Below are positions 44,161 through 52,769 of a DNA stretch of 64,000 bases, in pieces (the first letter of the stretch is position 1; each line of letters begins with the position of its first letter). The notes below the pieces were generated by a model that saw nothing but the letters and a program-made list of their open reading frames with translations, was not told the origin of the DNA and did not search any database. Both the position numbers and the translations under genes were made by a program. The DNA comes from Ferranicluibacter quercicola (GTDB lineage: Bacteria; Pseudomonadota; Alphaproteobacteria; Rhizobiales; Rhizobiaceae), in the NCBI RefSeq assembly GCF_021168455.1, contig NZ_JAJOZR010000010.1, positions 154,265 to 218,264 of the forward strand. The letters run 5' to 3'.

Positions 44161-44418
44161 ATGGCTTCCGTCGTACTCTATACCCGTCAGGCCTGCGGCT
44201 ATTGCGCCGCCGCCAAGAAGCTCCTGTCCAGCAAGGGCGTCTCCTTCTTGGAGCATGATGCGACCTATTCGCCGGATCTCCGTCAGGAGATGATCGCCAA
44301 GGCGAATGGCGGCTCGACATTTCCGCAGATCTTCATCAACGGCACCCATGTGGGTGGCTGCGACGATCTGCATGCGCTCGACAAGGCCGGCAAGCTCGAC
44401 CCCATGCTGGCAGCCTGA
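44161..44418 (+). CDS. grxC: Glutaredoxin 3
   Basis: An 85-residue dithiol glutaredoxin. Active site CGYC (Cys12, Cys15), the cis-Pro region STFPQIFINGTHVGGCDDL (about 52-70, with the extra cysteine of Grx3 type) and normal length. Reduced by glutathione, it reduces ribonucleotide reductase and other targets. ATG at 44161 has AGGTG eight bases upstream. Part of a tight rightward set grxC-nitrilase-DUF1178. Confidence 0.93.
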   Translation: MASVVLYTRQACGYCAAAKKLLSSKGVSFLEHDATYSPDLRQEMIAKANGGSTFPQIFINGTHVGGCDDLHALDKAGKLDPMLAA

Positions 44419-44431
44419 GGATACCGGCCCC

Positions 44432-45295
44432 ATGACCCTCCGCGTCGCCGCCGTCCAGATGTGCTCCGGCACCGCGCCCGAGAAGAACGCGACGGCCCTG
44501 TCCGCGCTCGTTCGCGATGCGGCGGCCCGGGGCGCCACCTATGTGCAGACGCCGGAGATGACCGGCGCGCTGCAGCGCGACCGGGCGGCGCTGCGTGCCG
44601 CCCTGCGCGGGGAAGACGAGGACGTGATCGTGCGCACGGCACGGGGCTTGGCCGCGGAGCTTGGCATCCACCTGCATATCGGCTCGACGGCCATCAGCCT
44701 TGCCGACGGGAAGATTGCCAATCGCGGTTTTCTGTTCGGCCCGGACGGCGAAAAGATCTGCCATTACGACAAGATCCATATGTTCGACGTCGATCTCGAC
44801 AATGGCGAAAGCTGGCGCGAAAGTGCCTCCTACACGCCGGGCGAGACGGCGCGGGTGGTCGATCTGCCGTTCGGTCAGCTCGGCTTCTCGATCTGCTACG
44901 ACGTGCGGTTTCCCGAGCTTTTCCGCCGGCAGGCGGTGGCCGGCGCGCAGATCATGACCGTTCCCGCCGCCTTCACCCGCCAGACCGGCGAGGCGCATTG
45001 GGAAATCCTGTTGCGGGCGCGCGCCATCGAGAACGGCTTCTTCCTGATCGCGGCGGCGCAGGGCGGCGTGCATGAGGACGGACGCGAGACCTTCGGGCAT
45101 TCGATGATCGTCGATCCCTGGGGTCGTATCCTCGCCGAAGCCGGCCCGAGCGGCGAAGCCGTCATCGTGGCCGATATCGATATCGCCGCCGTTGCCGCGG
45201 CGCGCGGCAAGATCCCGAACCTGAAGAATGCACGCGATTTCTCAGTGGCGACTATCGGCGACAGCGTCCCGACGACCGGGGGCGTCGCCGCGTGA
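44432..45295 (+). CDS. Carbon-nitrogen hydrolase (Nit-type amidase)
   Basis: A 287-residue nitrilase-superfamily hydrolase with the Glu-Lys-Cys triad: Glu42 in TPEMTG, Lys114 in HYDKIHMFDV, Cys155 in SICYDVRFPE. The pattern closely fits the Nit1/Nit2 group, which hydrolyses omega-amides and, in the Nit1 case, deaminated glutathione. Its neighbour grxC makes a repair role in glutathione metabolism plausible (inference). It begins 13 bases after the grxC stop; its own stop overlaps the DUF1178 GTG by four bases. Confidence 0.9.
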   Translation: MTLRVAAVQMCSGTAPEKNATALSALVRDAAARGATYVQTPEMTGALQRDRAALRAALRGEDEDVIVRTARGLAAELGIHLHIGSTAISLADGKIANRGFLFGPDGEKICHYDKIHMFDVDLDNGESWRESASYTPGETARVVDLPFGQLGFSICYDVRFPELFRRQAVAGAQIMTVPAAFTRQTGEAHWEILLRARAIENGFFLIAAAQGGVHEDGRETFGHSMIVDPWGRILAEAGPSGEAVIVADIDIAAVAAARGKIPNLKNARDFSVATIGDSVPTTGGVAA

Positions 45296-45720
45296 TCCGC
45301 TATGCACTCACCTGCGACAAGGGCCACGGCTTCGAGGGCTGGTTCGGGTCGAGTGTGGACTTCGAGGCGCAAGCCGAATGCGGGCTGGTGACCTGTCCGG
45401 TCTGCGGCACGGCCTCGGTCGACCGGGCGCTGATGGCGCCGGCGCTTTCGACCGGGCGGCGCAAGGACAAGCAGCGTGGCCTGATGATGGATCAGGCGCA
45501 GCAGGTGGCGATCTCCAAGATCCGCGAGATGGTGTCCACCATTCGCGCCAATGCCGATGATGTCGGCGAGAAGTTTCCCGAGGAAGCCCGGAAGATCCAC
45601 TATGGCGAAGCCGACGCCCGCGGGCTGATCGGCCGTGCGACGGTGGAAGAGGCGCGGGCGCTGATCGAGGAGGGCATCGCGGTCGCGCCGCTGCCGATCC
45701 TGCCCGACGAGGTCAACTGA
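45292..45720 (+). CDS. DUF1178 family protein
   Basis: A 142-residue soluble protein that starts at GTG 45292, overlapping the nitrilase stop (GTGA). MIRYALTCDKGHGFEGWFGS and the two cysteines in VTCPVCGT (about 33-40) form an FmdB/zinc-ribbon-like N-terminus, then a helical C-terminus with RKIHYGEADARGLIGRAT (about 99-116), all matching DUF1178. Function unknown; the grxC-nitrilase-DUF1178 order is conserved in rhizobia as far as I recall. Confidence 0.9.
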   Translation: MIRYALTCDKGHGFEGWFGSSVDFEAQAECGLVTCPVCGTASVDRALMAPALSTGRRKDKQRGLMMDQAQQVAISKIREMVSTIRANADDVGEKFPEEARKIHYGEADARGLIGRATVEEARALIEEGIAVAPLPILPDEVN

Positions 45721-45740
45721 CGGCCCCGCCGGCCCGAATT

Positions 45741-46490
45741 CTAGCTACGCGGGCGCTTGGCGATCATCATGTAGTTGACGTCCATGTCGCGCGACAGGTT
45801 CCACTGGTTCGTGAACGGGCTGAAGAAGACGCCCGTGCGCTCCGTGATCGTCAATCCCGAGGCCGAGAGCGGCTTTTCGATTTCTTCCGGCCGGACCAGT
45901 TTTTCGTATTGATGCGTGCCGCGGGGCAACCAGCGCAGGACGTTCTCGGCAGCGAAGATGGCGAGCGCTGCCGCCTTCATCGTGCGGTTGATCGTGGCAA
46001 CGACCATCATGCCGCCCGGGCGCACCATGGAGGCGCAGGTGGACAGGAAGAACTCGACATCGGAGACGTGCTCCACGACCTCCATGTTGAGCACGATATC
46101 GAAGGTCTCGCCGGCCTCCGCCAGAGCTTCGGCGGTAACGGCGCGGTAATCGACGGACACGCCGCTGCCGGCCGCATGCGTCTGCGCAATGCGGATGTTC
46201 TTCTCGGAGGCGTCGGCCCCGACGACATCCGCACCCATGCGCGCCATCGGCTCGGAGAGTAGGCCGCCGCCGCAGCCGATATCGAGCAGGCGCAGGCCCT
46301 CAAGCGGACGTGGCGCCTTGGGATCGCGGCCGAAGGTTTCCGCGGCACGATTGCGGATATAGCCGAGGCGCACCGGATTGAACTTGTGCAGCGGCTTGAA
46401 CTTGCCGTGCGGGTTCCACCACTCCGCGGCCAGCGCCGAAAAGCGATCGACTTCGGACTGGTCGATGGTCGTGCGGGCCGCGTCTGTCAT
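45741..46490 (-). CDS. ubiG: Ubiquinone biosynthesis O-methyltransferase
   Basis: A 249-residue SAM methyltransferase for both O-methylation steps of ubiquinone synthesis. SAM loop LLDIGCGGGLLSEPMARMGADVVGAD (about 68-93), VLNMEVVEHVSDVEFFL (about 128-144) and the C-terminal GVFFSPFTNQW region are typical; the opening FSALAAEWWNPHGKFKPLHKFNPVRL is a UbiG hallmark. Start at 46490. It is divergent from lysC across 209 bases in which I see no other gene. Confidence 0.93.
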   Translation of the reverse strand: MTDAARTTIDQSEVDRFSALAAEWWNPHGKFKPLHKFNPVRLGYIRNRAAETFGRDPKAPRPLEGLRLLDIGCGGGLLSEPMARMGADVVGADASEKNIRIAQTHAAGSGVSVDYRAVTAEALAEAGETFDIVLNMEVVEHVSDVEFFLSTCASMVRPGGMMVVATINRTMKAAALAIFAAENVLRWLPRGTHQYEKLVRPEEIEKPLSASGLTITERTGVFFSPFTNQWNLSRDMDVNYMMIAKRPRS

Positions 46491-46699
46491 GAAGTCGTCT
46501 CCGGGAAACTCAAGCGTCATCCGTGAAGTCGTCCGCGGCCCTCCCATTGTCAAGGGCTGCGACAGGAAGACCCGCCCTGCATAGACGGCGTGGCGTCGAA
46601 GCCACCCTATGCCATTGCGCGTTTCCGGCAACTTCGCTATGGAACCGCCAACTTCGGCAGGCGCGCGGCGCGCGCAATCTCTGGTACCGGTAGAGGCAG

Positions 46700-47953
46700 A
46701 TGGCACGCATCGTGATGAAATTCGGCGGAACCTCCGTCGCGGACATGGATCGCATCCGGGTCGTCGCCCGCCATGTGAAACGCGAGGTGGACGCCGGGCA
46801 CGAGGTGGCCGTCGTCGTCTCCGCCATGTCGGGCAAGACGAACGAGCTCGTCGGCTGGACGCGCGATGCGTCCCCCATGCACGATGCCCGCGAATATGAC
46901 GCCGTCGTCGCCTCGGGCGAACAGGTGACGTCGGGGCTGCTTGCGATCGCGCTGCAGCACATCGGCATCAACGCCCGCTCCTGGCAGGGCTGGCAGATTC
47001 CGATCCGCACCGACAATGCCCATGGCGCGGCGCGAATCATGGATATCGACGGCTCCGACCTCATCCGCCGCTTCGGCGAGGGCCAGGTCGCCGTCATCGC
47101 CGGTTTCCAGGGCCTCGGTCCGGACAACCGCATCGCGACGCTCGGCCGCGGTGGCTCGGATACGAGCGCCGTCGCCATCGCGGCCGCCGTCAAGGCGGAT
47201 CGCTGCGACATCTACACCGACGTGGACGGCGTCTACACGACCGATCCGCGCATCGTGCCGAAGGCGCGTCGCCTGAAGAAGATCGCGTTCGAGGAAATGC
47301 TCGAAATGGCCTCGCTCGGCGCCAAGGTGCTGCAGGTGCGGTCGGTCGAGCTTGCCATGGTGCACAAGGTCCGCACCTTCGTGCGCTCCAGTTTCGAAGA
47401 CCCCGACGCGCCCGGCATGGGCGACCTTTTGAACCCGCCGGGAACGCTGATTTGTGATGAGGAAGAGATCGTGGAACAGGAAGTCGTAACCGGCATCGCC
47501 TATGCCAAGGATGAGGCGCAAATTTCGCTGCGGCGTCTGGCCGATCGCCCGGGTGTCTCCGCCGCGATCTTCGGGCCTCTCGCCGAAGCGCACATCAATG
47601 TCGACATGATCGTCCAGAACATTTCCGAGGACGGATCGAAGACCGACATGACCTTCACCGTGCCCTCCGGCGACGTCGACAAGGCGCTGCGCGTGCTCGA
47701 CGCGGAGAAGGACAAGGTCGGCTTCGACGCAATCCAGAACGAATCGGGCCTCGCCAAGGTGTCGGTGATCGGCATCGGTATGCGCAGCCATGCGGGCGTT
47801 GCGGCGTCGGCTTTCCGGGCGCTGGCCGAAAAGGGCATCAACATCAAGGCGATCACGACCTCGGAAATCAAGATTTCCATCCTGATCGACGGTGCATATG
47901 CCGAATTGGCCGTTCGGACTTTGCATTCCGTCTACGGGCTGGATAAGACTTAA
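46700..47953 (+). CDS. lysC: Aspartate kinase
   Basis: A 417-residue enzyme that starts the lysine, threonine and methionine branch by phosphorylating aspartate. KFGGTS at 7-12, the catalytic core through LGRGGSDTSAVAIA (about 152-165) and two C-terminal ACT domains (from about 265: AQISLRRLADRPGVSAAIF; and about 345: VSVIGIGMRSHAGVA) that bind effector amino acids. Length and layout fit the Lys/Thr-sensitive class. Its order before ptsP (71 bases) is common in alphaproteobacteria. Confidence 0.95.
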   Translation: MARIVMKFGGTSVADMDRIRVVARHVKREVDAGHEVAVVVSAMSGKTNELVGWTRDASPMHDAREYDAVVASGEQVTSGLLAIALQHIGINARSWQGWQIPIRTDNAHGAARIMDIDGSDLIRRFGEGQVAVIAGFQGLGPDNRIATLGRGGSDTSAVAIAAAVKADRCDIYTDVDGVYTTDPRIVPKARRLKKIAFEEMLEMASLGAKVLQVRSVELAMVHKVRTFVRSSFEDPDAPGMGDLLNPPGTLICDEEEIVEQEVVTGIAYAKDEAQISLRRLADRPGVSAAIFGPLAEAHINVDMIVQNISEDGSKTDMTFTVPSGDVDKALRVLDAEKDKVGFDAIQNESGLAKVSVIGIGMRSHAGVAASAFRALAEKGINIKAITTSEIKISILIDGAYAELAVRTLHSVYGLDKT

Positions 47954-48024
47954 GCGAAGCGGCCGAAGTGCTGCCGGCCCGGGGTGCCTGCACCTCCACT
48001 CTTTGATCGGGGAGACGTTGCGCG

Positions 48025-50289
48025 ATGAGAGACCTGTCCGGTCCACGCGTTCTTCTCAAGCGGCTGCGCGAACTGATGGCGGAGCCGCTGGAGCCGCAGG
48101 AGCGGCTTGACCGGATCGTGCGCCAGATCGCACAGAACATGGTCGCGGAAGTCTGCTCGGTCTATGTGCTGCGCTCCGATGGCGTGCTCGAACTCTACGC
48201 CACCGAAGGTCTGAACAAGGACGCCGTGCACCTGGCCCAGCTGCAGATGGGGCAGGGCCTCGTCGGGACCATTGCCGCCAGCGCCCGGCCGCTCAACCTG
48301 TCCGACGCCCAGTCGCACCCCGCCTTCACCTACCTGCCGGAAACGGGCGAGGAGGTCTATCACTCCTTCCTCGGCGTGCCGATCCTGCGCACCGGGCGGT
48401 CGCTCGGCGTTCTCGTCGTGCAGAACAAGGCGAGCCGCACCTATCGCGACGACGAGGTGGAAGCGCTCGAGACCACCGCCATGGTGCTGGCCGAAATGGT
48501 CGCGACGGGCGAACTCAAGAAGATCACGCGCCCCGGTCTCGAACTCGACCTGTCGCGTCCCGTGACCATCGAGGGCTCCGGCTTCAACGAGGGCGTGGGT
48601 CTTGGCTATGTCGTGCTGCACGAGCCGCGCATCGTCGTCACCAACCTGCTGAACGACGATACGGACAAGGAGCTGTTGCGGCTCGGCGAAGCGCTGGGGT
48701 CGCTGCGGATCTCGATCGACGACATGCTGTCGCGGCGCGACGTGTCCATGGAGGGTGAGCACCGCGCCGTGCTCGAGGCCTACCGGATGTTTGCGCATGA
48801 CCGCGGCTGGGTGCGCAAGCTCGAGGAGGCCATTCGCAACGGCCTGACGGCGGAAGCGGCCGTCGAGCGGGTGCAGAGCGAGACCAAGGCGCGGATGATG
48901 CGCCTGACGGACCCGTATCTGCGCGAACGCATGCACGATTTCGACGATCTGGCCAACCGGCTGCTGCGGCAGCTGACGGGCTATGGCGCACGCGTCTCGG
49001 ACAAGGATTTCCCGGTCGATGCCGTCGTCGTTGCCCGGGCGATGGGGGCGGCCGAACTGCTCGATTATCCGCGCGAGAACGTGCGGGGCCTGGTGCTGGA
49101 AGACGGCGCGGTGACGAGCCATGTCGTCATCGTCGCCCGCGCCATGGGCATCCCGGTCGTCGGCCAGGCGGCGGGGGCCGTGGCGCTGGCCGAGAACGGC
49201 GACGCGATGATCATCGACGGCGACGACGCCAAGGTGCATCTGCGCCCCATGGCCGACCTGCAGCGGGCCTATGAGGAGAAGGTGCGTCTGCGCGCGCGGC
49301 GGCAGGAGCAGTTCCGCGCGCTTCGCGGCGTCGAGCCGATCACCCGGGACGGCAGCCGCATCCGGCTGCAGATGAATGCCGGCCTGATGGTGGATCTGCC
49401 GCAGCTGGACGAATCGGGCGCCGAGGGCATCGGCCTGTTCCGCACCGAGCTGCAGTTCATGATCGCCTCGACCATGCCGCGGATGGAGGAGCAGGAGGCC
49501 TTCTACCGCAACGTGCTGAAGCAGGCGGCCGGCAAGCCGGTGACGTTCCGCACACTCGATATCGGCGGCGACAAGGTGGTGCCCTATTTCCGGGCGGCCG
49601 AAGAGGAAAACCCCGCACTCGGCTGGCGGGCGATCCGCCTGTCGCTCGACCGGCCGGGACTCTTGCGCACGCAGTTGCGCGCCATGCTGCGGGCTTCGGC
49701 AGGTCAGGAACTGCGCATCATGCTGCCCATGGTGACGGAGGTCTTCGAGCTGAAGGCGGTGCGCGAGCTCCTGCAGAAGGAAATCCAGCGGCAGTCGAAG
49801 GTCGGCGAGCAGCTGCCGCGCAAGCTGCAGTTCGGCGCGATGCTGGAAGTCCCGGCGCTGCTCTACCAGCTGGACGAGCTGATGAGCGAGGTCGATTTCG
49901 TTTCGGTCGGTTCCAACGACCTCTTCCAGTTCACGATGGCGGTGGACCGCGGCAATTCGCGCGTGTCGGATCGCTTCGACGTGCTGAGCCGCCCGTTCCT
50001 GCGGATGCTGCGCGACATCGTGCGCGCCGGCGAGCGCAACACCACGTCCGTCACGCTCTGCGGCGAGATGGCGTCGAAGCCGCTCTCGGCTTTGGCACTG
50101 CTCGCTATCGGCTTCCGCTCCCTGTCGATGTCGCCCACGGCCGTCGGGCCCGTCAAGGCGATGTTGCTGTCGACGGATCTGGCGCGGCTGTCGCCGGAGC
50201 TGAACGCCCTGCTGGACGACACAAAGGGAACGCGCACGCCGCGCGAACTGCTGAAGGCCTTTGCGGCGGAGAATGACATTCCGTTGTAG
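48025..50289 (+). CDS. ptsP: PEP-protein phosphotransferase of the nitrogen PTS (EI-Ntr)
   Basis: A 754-residue first enzyme of the PTS-Ntr relay, which phosphorylates NPr (PtsO) from PEP. An N-terminal GAF domain (about 15-160, starting ERLDRIVRQIAQNM) senses small molecules (glutamine in E. coli homologues); the phospho-histidine is His366 in TSHVVIVARAMGIPVVG; the PEP-binding barrel follows with GIGLFRTELQFM, the LDIGGDKVVPYF region and Cys in VTLCGEMAS. Complete. NPr and EIIA-Ntr genes are not in this window. Ends in a strong terminator. Confidence 0.95.
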   Translation: MRDLSGPRVLLKRLRELMAEPLEPQERLDRIVRQIAQNMVAEVCSVYVLRSDGVLELYATEGLNKDAVHLAQLQMGQGLVGTIAASARPLNLSDAQSHPAFTYLPETGEEVYHSFLGVPILRTGRSLGVLVVQNKASRTYRDDEVEALETTAMVLAEMVATGELKKITRPGLELDLSRPVTIEGSGFNEGVGLGYVVLHEPRIVVTNLLNDDTDKELLRLGEALGSLRISIDDMLSRRDVSMEGEHRAVLEAYRMFAHDRGWVRKLEEAIRNGLTAEAAVERVQSETKARMMRLTDPYLRERMHDFDDLANRLLRQLTGYGARVSDKDFPVDAVVVARAMGAAELLDYPRENVRGLVLEDGAVTSHVVIVARAMGIPVVGQAAGAVALAENGDAMIIDGDDAKVHLRPMADLQRAYEEKVRLRARRQEQFRALRGVEPITRDGSRIRLQMNAGLMVDLPQLDESGAEGIGLFRTELQFMIASTMPRMEEQEAFYRNVLKQAAGKPVTFRTLDIGGDKVVPYFRAAEEENPALGWRAIRLSLDRPGLLRTQLRAMLRASAGQELRIMLPMVTEVFELKAVRELLQKEIQRQSKVGEQLPRKLQFGAMLEVPALLYQLDELMSEVDFVSVGSNDLFQFTMAVDRGNSRVSDRFDVLSRPFLRMLRDIVRAGERNTTSVTLCGEMASKPLSALALLAIGFRSLSMSPTAVGPVKAMLLSTDLARLSPELNALLDDTKGTRTPRELLKAFAAENDIPL

Positions 50290-50313
50290 GGCTGGGGTTT
50301 TGGGGTTCGAGAC

Positions 50314-50352
50314 AAGACCCTCTCTGTCCTGACGGGCGGAGAGGGTCTTTTT
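50314..50352 (+). terminator. Intrinsic terminator after ptsP
   Basis: AAGACCCTCTC (50314-50324) pairs with GAGAGGGTCTT (50339-50349), an 11-base-pair stem followed by TTTTT. It separates lysC-ptsP from prfA-prmC. Confidence 0.85.
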
Positions 50353-50399
50353 CCCTTCCGACATTCGATCATTCGCCGCTCAGCGGCCTGGAGTAAGCA

Positions 50400-51482
50400 T
50401 TGGCCACATTACCTGTCGAAAAAATGCGGGAGCTGGAGCGGCGGTTCGGGGAAATCGAGGCGCGCATGTCGGCGGGGCCGGCAGCCGATGTCTATGTGAA
50501 GCTTGCATCGGAATATTCCGAGCTGCAGCCGGTCGTCGCTAAGATCCGCCAGTACGAGAAGGCCGTGGCGGAGCTTGCCGATATCGAGGCGCTGCTGTCC
50601 GACAAGGCGACCGACCGCGAGATGCGCGATCTGGCCGAGATGGAGAAGCCGGAGATCGAGGCGCGGCTGGAAACGCTGGCGAGCGAGATGCAGATCCTGC
50701 TGCTGCCGAAGGATGCCGCCGACGAGAAGAGCGCGATTCTCGAAATCCGCGCGGGAACCGGTGGTTCGGAGGCCGCCCTTTTTGCCGGCGATCTCTTTCG
50801 CATGTACGAGCGATACGCCGCCGACAAGGGCTGGAAGGTCGAGGTGCTCAGCGCCAGCGATGGCGATGCCGGCGGCTTCAAGGAAATCATCGCGACCGTC
50901 ACCGGGCGCGGCGTGTTCTCCAAGCTGAAGTTCGAATCGGGCGTCCATCGCGTGCAGCGCGTGCCGGACACGGAGACGCAGGGGCGGATCCACACCTCCG
51001 CCGCCACCGTCGCGGTGCTGCCGGAGGCCGAGGATATCGATATCGAGATCCGCGCCGAGGACATCCGGATCGACACGATGCGCTCATCCGGTGCGGGCGG
51101 CCAGCACGTCAACACCACGGACAGCGCGGTGCGCATCACGCATATGCCATCCGGCATCGTGGTTACGAGCTCGGAAAAATCCCAGCACCAGAACCGGGCG
51201 AAGGCCATGCAGGTTCTGCGCTCGCGCCTCTACGACATGGAGCGGCAGAAGGCCGATAGCGAGCGCTCGGCCTCCCGCAAGAGCCAGGTCGGGTCCGGCG
51301 ACCGGTCCGAACGCATCCGCACCTATAATTTTCCGCAAGGGCGGGTGACGGATCACCGCATCAACCTGACGCTCTACAAGATCGACCGGATGATGATGGG
51401 CGAGATCGACGAGGTGGTGGATGCGCTGCTGGCCGATTATCAGGCTGACCAGCTCGCCCGTCTCGGCGAGCAGCAGGGCTAG
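50400..51482 (+). CDS. prfA: Peptide chain release factor 1
   Basis: A 360-residue release factor for UAA and UAG. The catalytic GGQ is at 233-235 (GAGGQHVNTTDSAVR), and the codon-reading tripeptide is PDT (189-191) in HRVQRVPDTETQGRIHTSA; E. coli RF1 has PAT there. TTG at 50400 is the start: GGAG lies about six bases before it and there is no other start near the conserved beginning. It is 3 bases before prmC, whose product methylates the GGQ glutamine. Confidence 0.95.
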   Translation: MATLPVEKMRELERRFGEIEARMSAGPAADVYVKLASEYSELQPVVAKIRQYEKAVAELADIEALLSDKATDREMRDLAEMEKPEIEARLETLASEMQILLLPKDAADEKSAILEIRAGTGGSEAALFAGDLFRMYERYAADKGWKVEVLSASDGDAGGFKEIIATVTGRGVFSKLKFESGVHRVQRVPDTETQGRIHTSAATVAVLPEAEDIDIEIRAEDIRIDTMRSSGAGGQHVNTTDSAVRITHMPSGIVVTSSEKSQHQNRAKAMQVLRSRLYDMERQKADSERSASRKSQVGSGDRSERIRTYNFPQGRVTDHRINLTLYKIDRMMMGEIDEVVDALLADYQADQLARLGEQQG

Positions 51483-51485
51483 GCG

Positions 51486-52361
51486 GTGACCGACACGATC
51501 GACAGCCTGCTGGCCGAGATGCGCGCAGCGCTCCGGCAGGCGGATTTCGACGATCCGGCGCAGGAAGCGCGCATTCTCGTCGGCGGATGCCTCGGTCTGA
51601 CGCCGGCGGGGCTGATGAGCCGCGGCGCGGACCTCGTGGCGGCGGACAGGGCGGCCGCCATCCGCGCCGGAATCGCGCGACGGCTGGCCCGCGAGCCACT
51701 GCACCGTATTCTCGGAGTGCGGGATTTCTATGGTCTGTCCCTGTCGCTCTCGCCGGAAACGCTGGAGCCGCGGCCGGACACGGAAACACTGGTCGAGGCC
51801 ATGCTGCCGCATGTGCGGGCGACGGTCGCGCGGCTCGGGCAGTGCCGCATCCTCGACCTCGGCACGGGCACCGGCGCGATCTGCCTGGCCCTTCTGAACG
51901 AGGTCGCCGGGGCCACGGGCATCGGCGTCGATCTTTCCGAGGATGCCCTGGCGACCGCCGCCGCCAATGCGCAGGCGCACGGCCTGTCCGCGCGTTTCCG
52001 GACGGTGCGGAGCGACTGGTTCGAGACGATCGACGGGCGTTACCATATCATCGTTTCGAACCCGCCCTACATCCGCTCGGATGTCATCGACGGCCTGGAC
52101 CCGGAGGTGCGGCTCTTCGATCCCATGCTCGCGCTCGACGGCGGGACGGACGGGCTGGATGCCTATCGCATCATCGCGGCACACGCGGCCGCCTTCCTCG
52201 AAGATGAGGGCATGGTCGGGCTGGAAATCGGCTTCGACCAGAAGGACAGCGTGACGCGGATCTTCACGGGCGAAGGTTTCGAGAGAACGACGTTCCTGCG
52301 CGATCTTGGGGGAAACGACCGGGTGCTCGTCTTTCGCCGTGCCGATGCTGGCAAGCCATAG
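51486..52361 (+). CDS. prmC: Release factor glutamine methyltransferase PrmC
   Basis: A 291-residue methyltransferase that N5-methylates the glutamine of the GGQ motif of RF1 and RF2. An N-terminal helical domain that grips the factor (1-95), the SAM loop DLGTGTGAICLALL (124-137) and the substrate-amide motif NPPY (192-195). GTG start at 51486, three bases after prfA, points to coupled translation. Confidence 0.94.
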   Translation: MTDTIDSLLAEMRAALRQADFDDPAQEARILVGGCLGLTPAGLMSRGADLVAADRAAAIRAGIARRLAREPLHRILGVRDFYGLSLSLSPETLEPRPDTETLVEAMLPHVRATVARLGQCRILDLGTGTGAICLALLNEVAGATGIGVDLSEDALATAAANAQAHGLSARFRTVRSDWFETIDGRYHIIVSNPPYIRSDVIDGLDPEVRLFDPMLALDGGTDGLDAYRIIAAHAAAFLEDEGMVGLEIGFDQKDSVTRIFTGEGFERTTFLRDLGGNDRVLVFRRADAGKP

Positions 52362-52769
52362 ACCGCAGGCCTTCCAGCCTGTTGAAAACAGGCGGTTTAC
52401 TGCCTCGGCAAAGCGATGTTCTTTTCTCAGATGCAAAGAAAAGGCTTGGAATTGGCGGGGAAGCCGGATAGGTTGCCGCCACGCACTGAGCAGACGGTCA
52501 AGGATTTCAGGATTCGTTCCGGTCAGACCTCTCCGCAGGGAATGCTCTTCTGACACAAGAGCTTGGGTCGACAGTGCCTGGTGCGGGTACCTGTTAATTT
52601 GACGCCAACCAGCGAGATGCCTTTTCAGGCTGCTGGGTCGCGGCGTGCCTTCTCGTTCCGACTCCCCTTATGTCGGGAGCTGCGAGAGGGTGTTTACCAC
52701 GATGGCCGGAGCCATGAGGCCGGACGCCATATGAACCATCATGATCAAGAGATTTCGGGTGACGATAGG
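52362..52769. other. Leader region before the DUF4167 gene
   Basis: About 400 bases without a supported gene. A likely promoter is TTGACG at about 52599-52604; a possible short frame of ten codons (52702-52734, stop TGA overlapping an ATG at 52731) could affect translation of the next gene. Two alternative DUF4167 starts (52731 and 52770) lie here. Nothing else was recognised, and no known RNA fold was seen. Confidence 0.4.

Noticed and set aside
47950..50364. 804-codon open frame antisense to ptsP
   Set aside because: Shadow frame with His/Arg/Gln-rich composition; PtsP is unambiguous.
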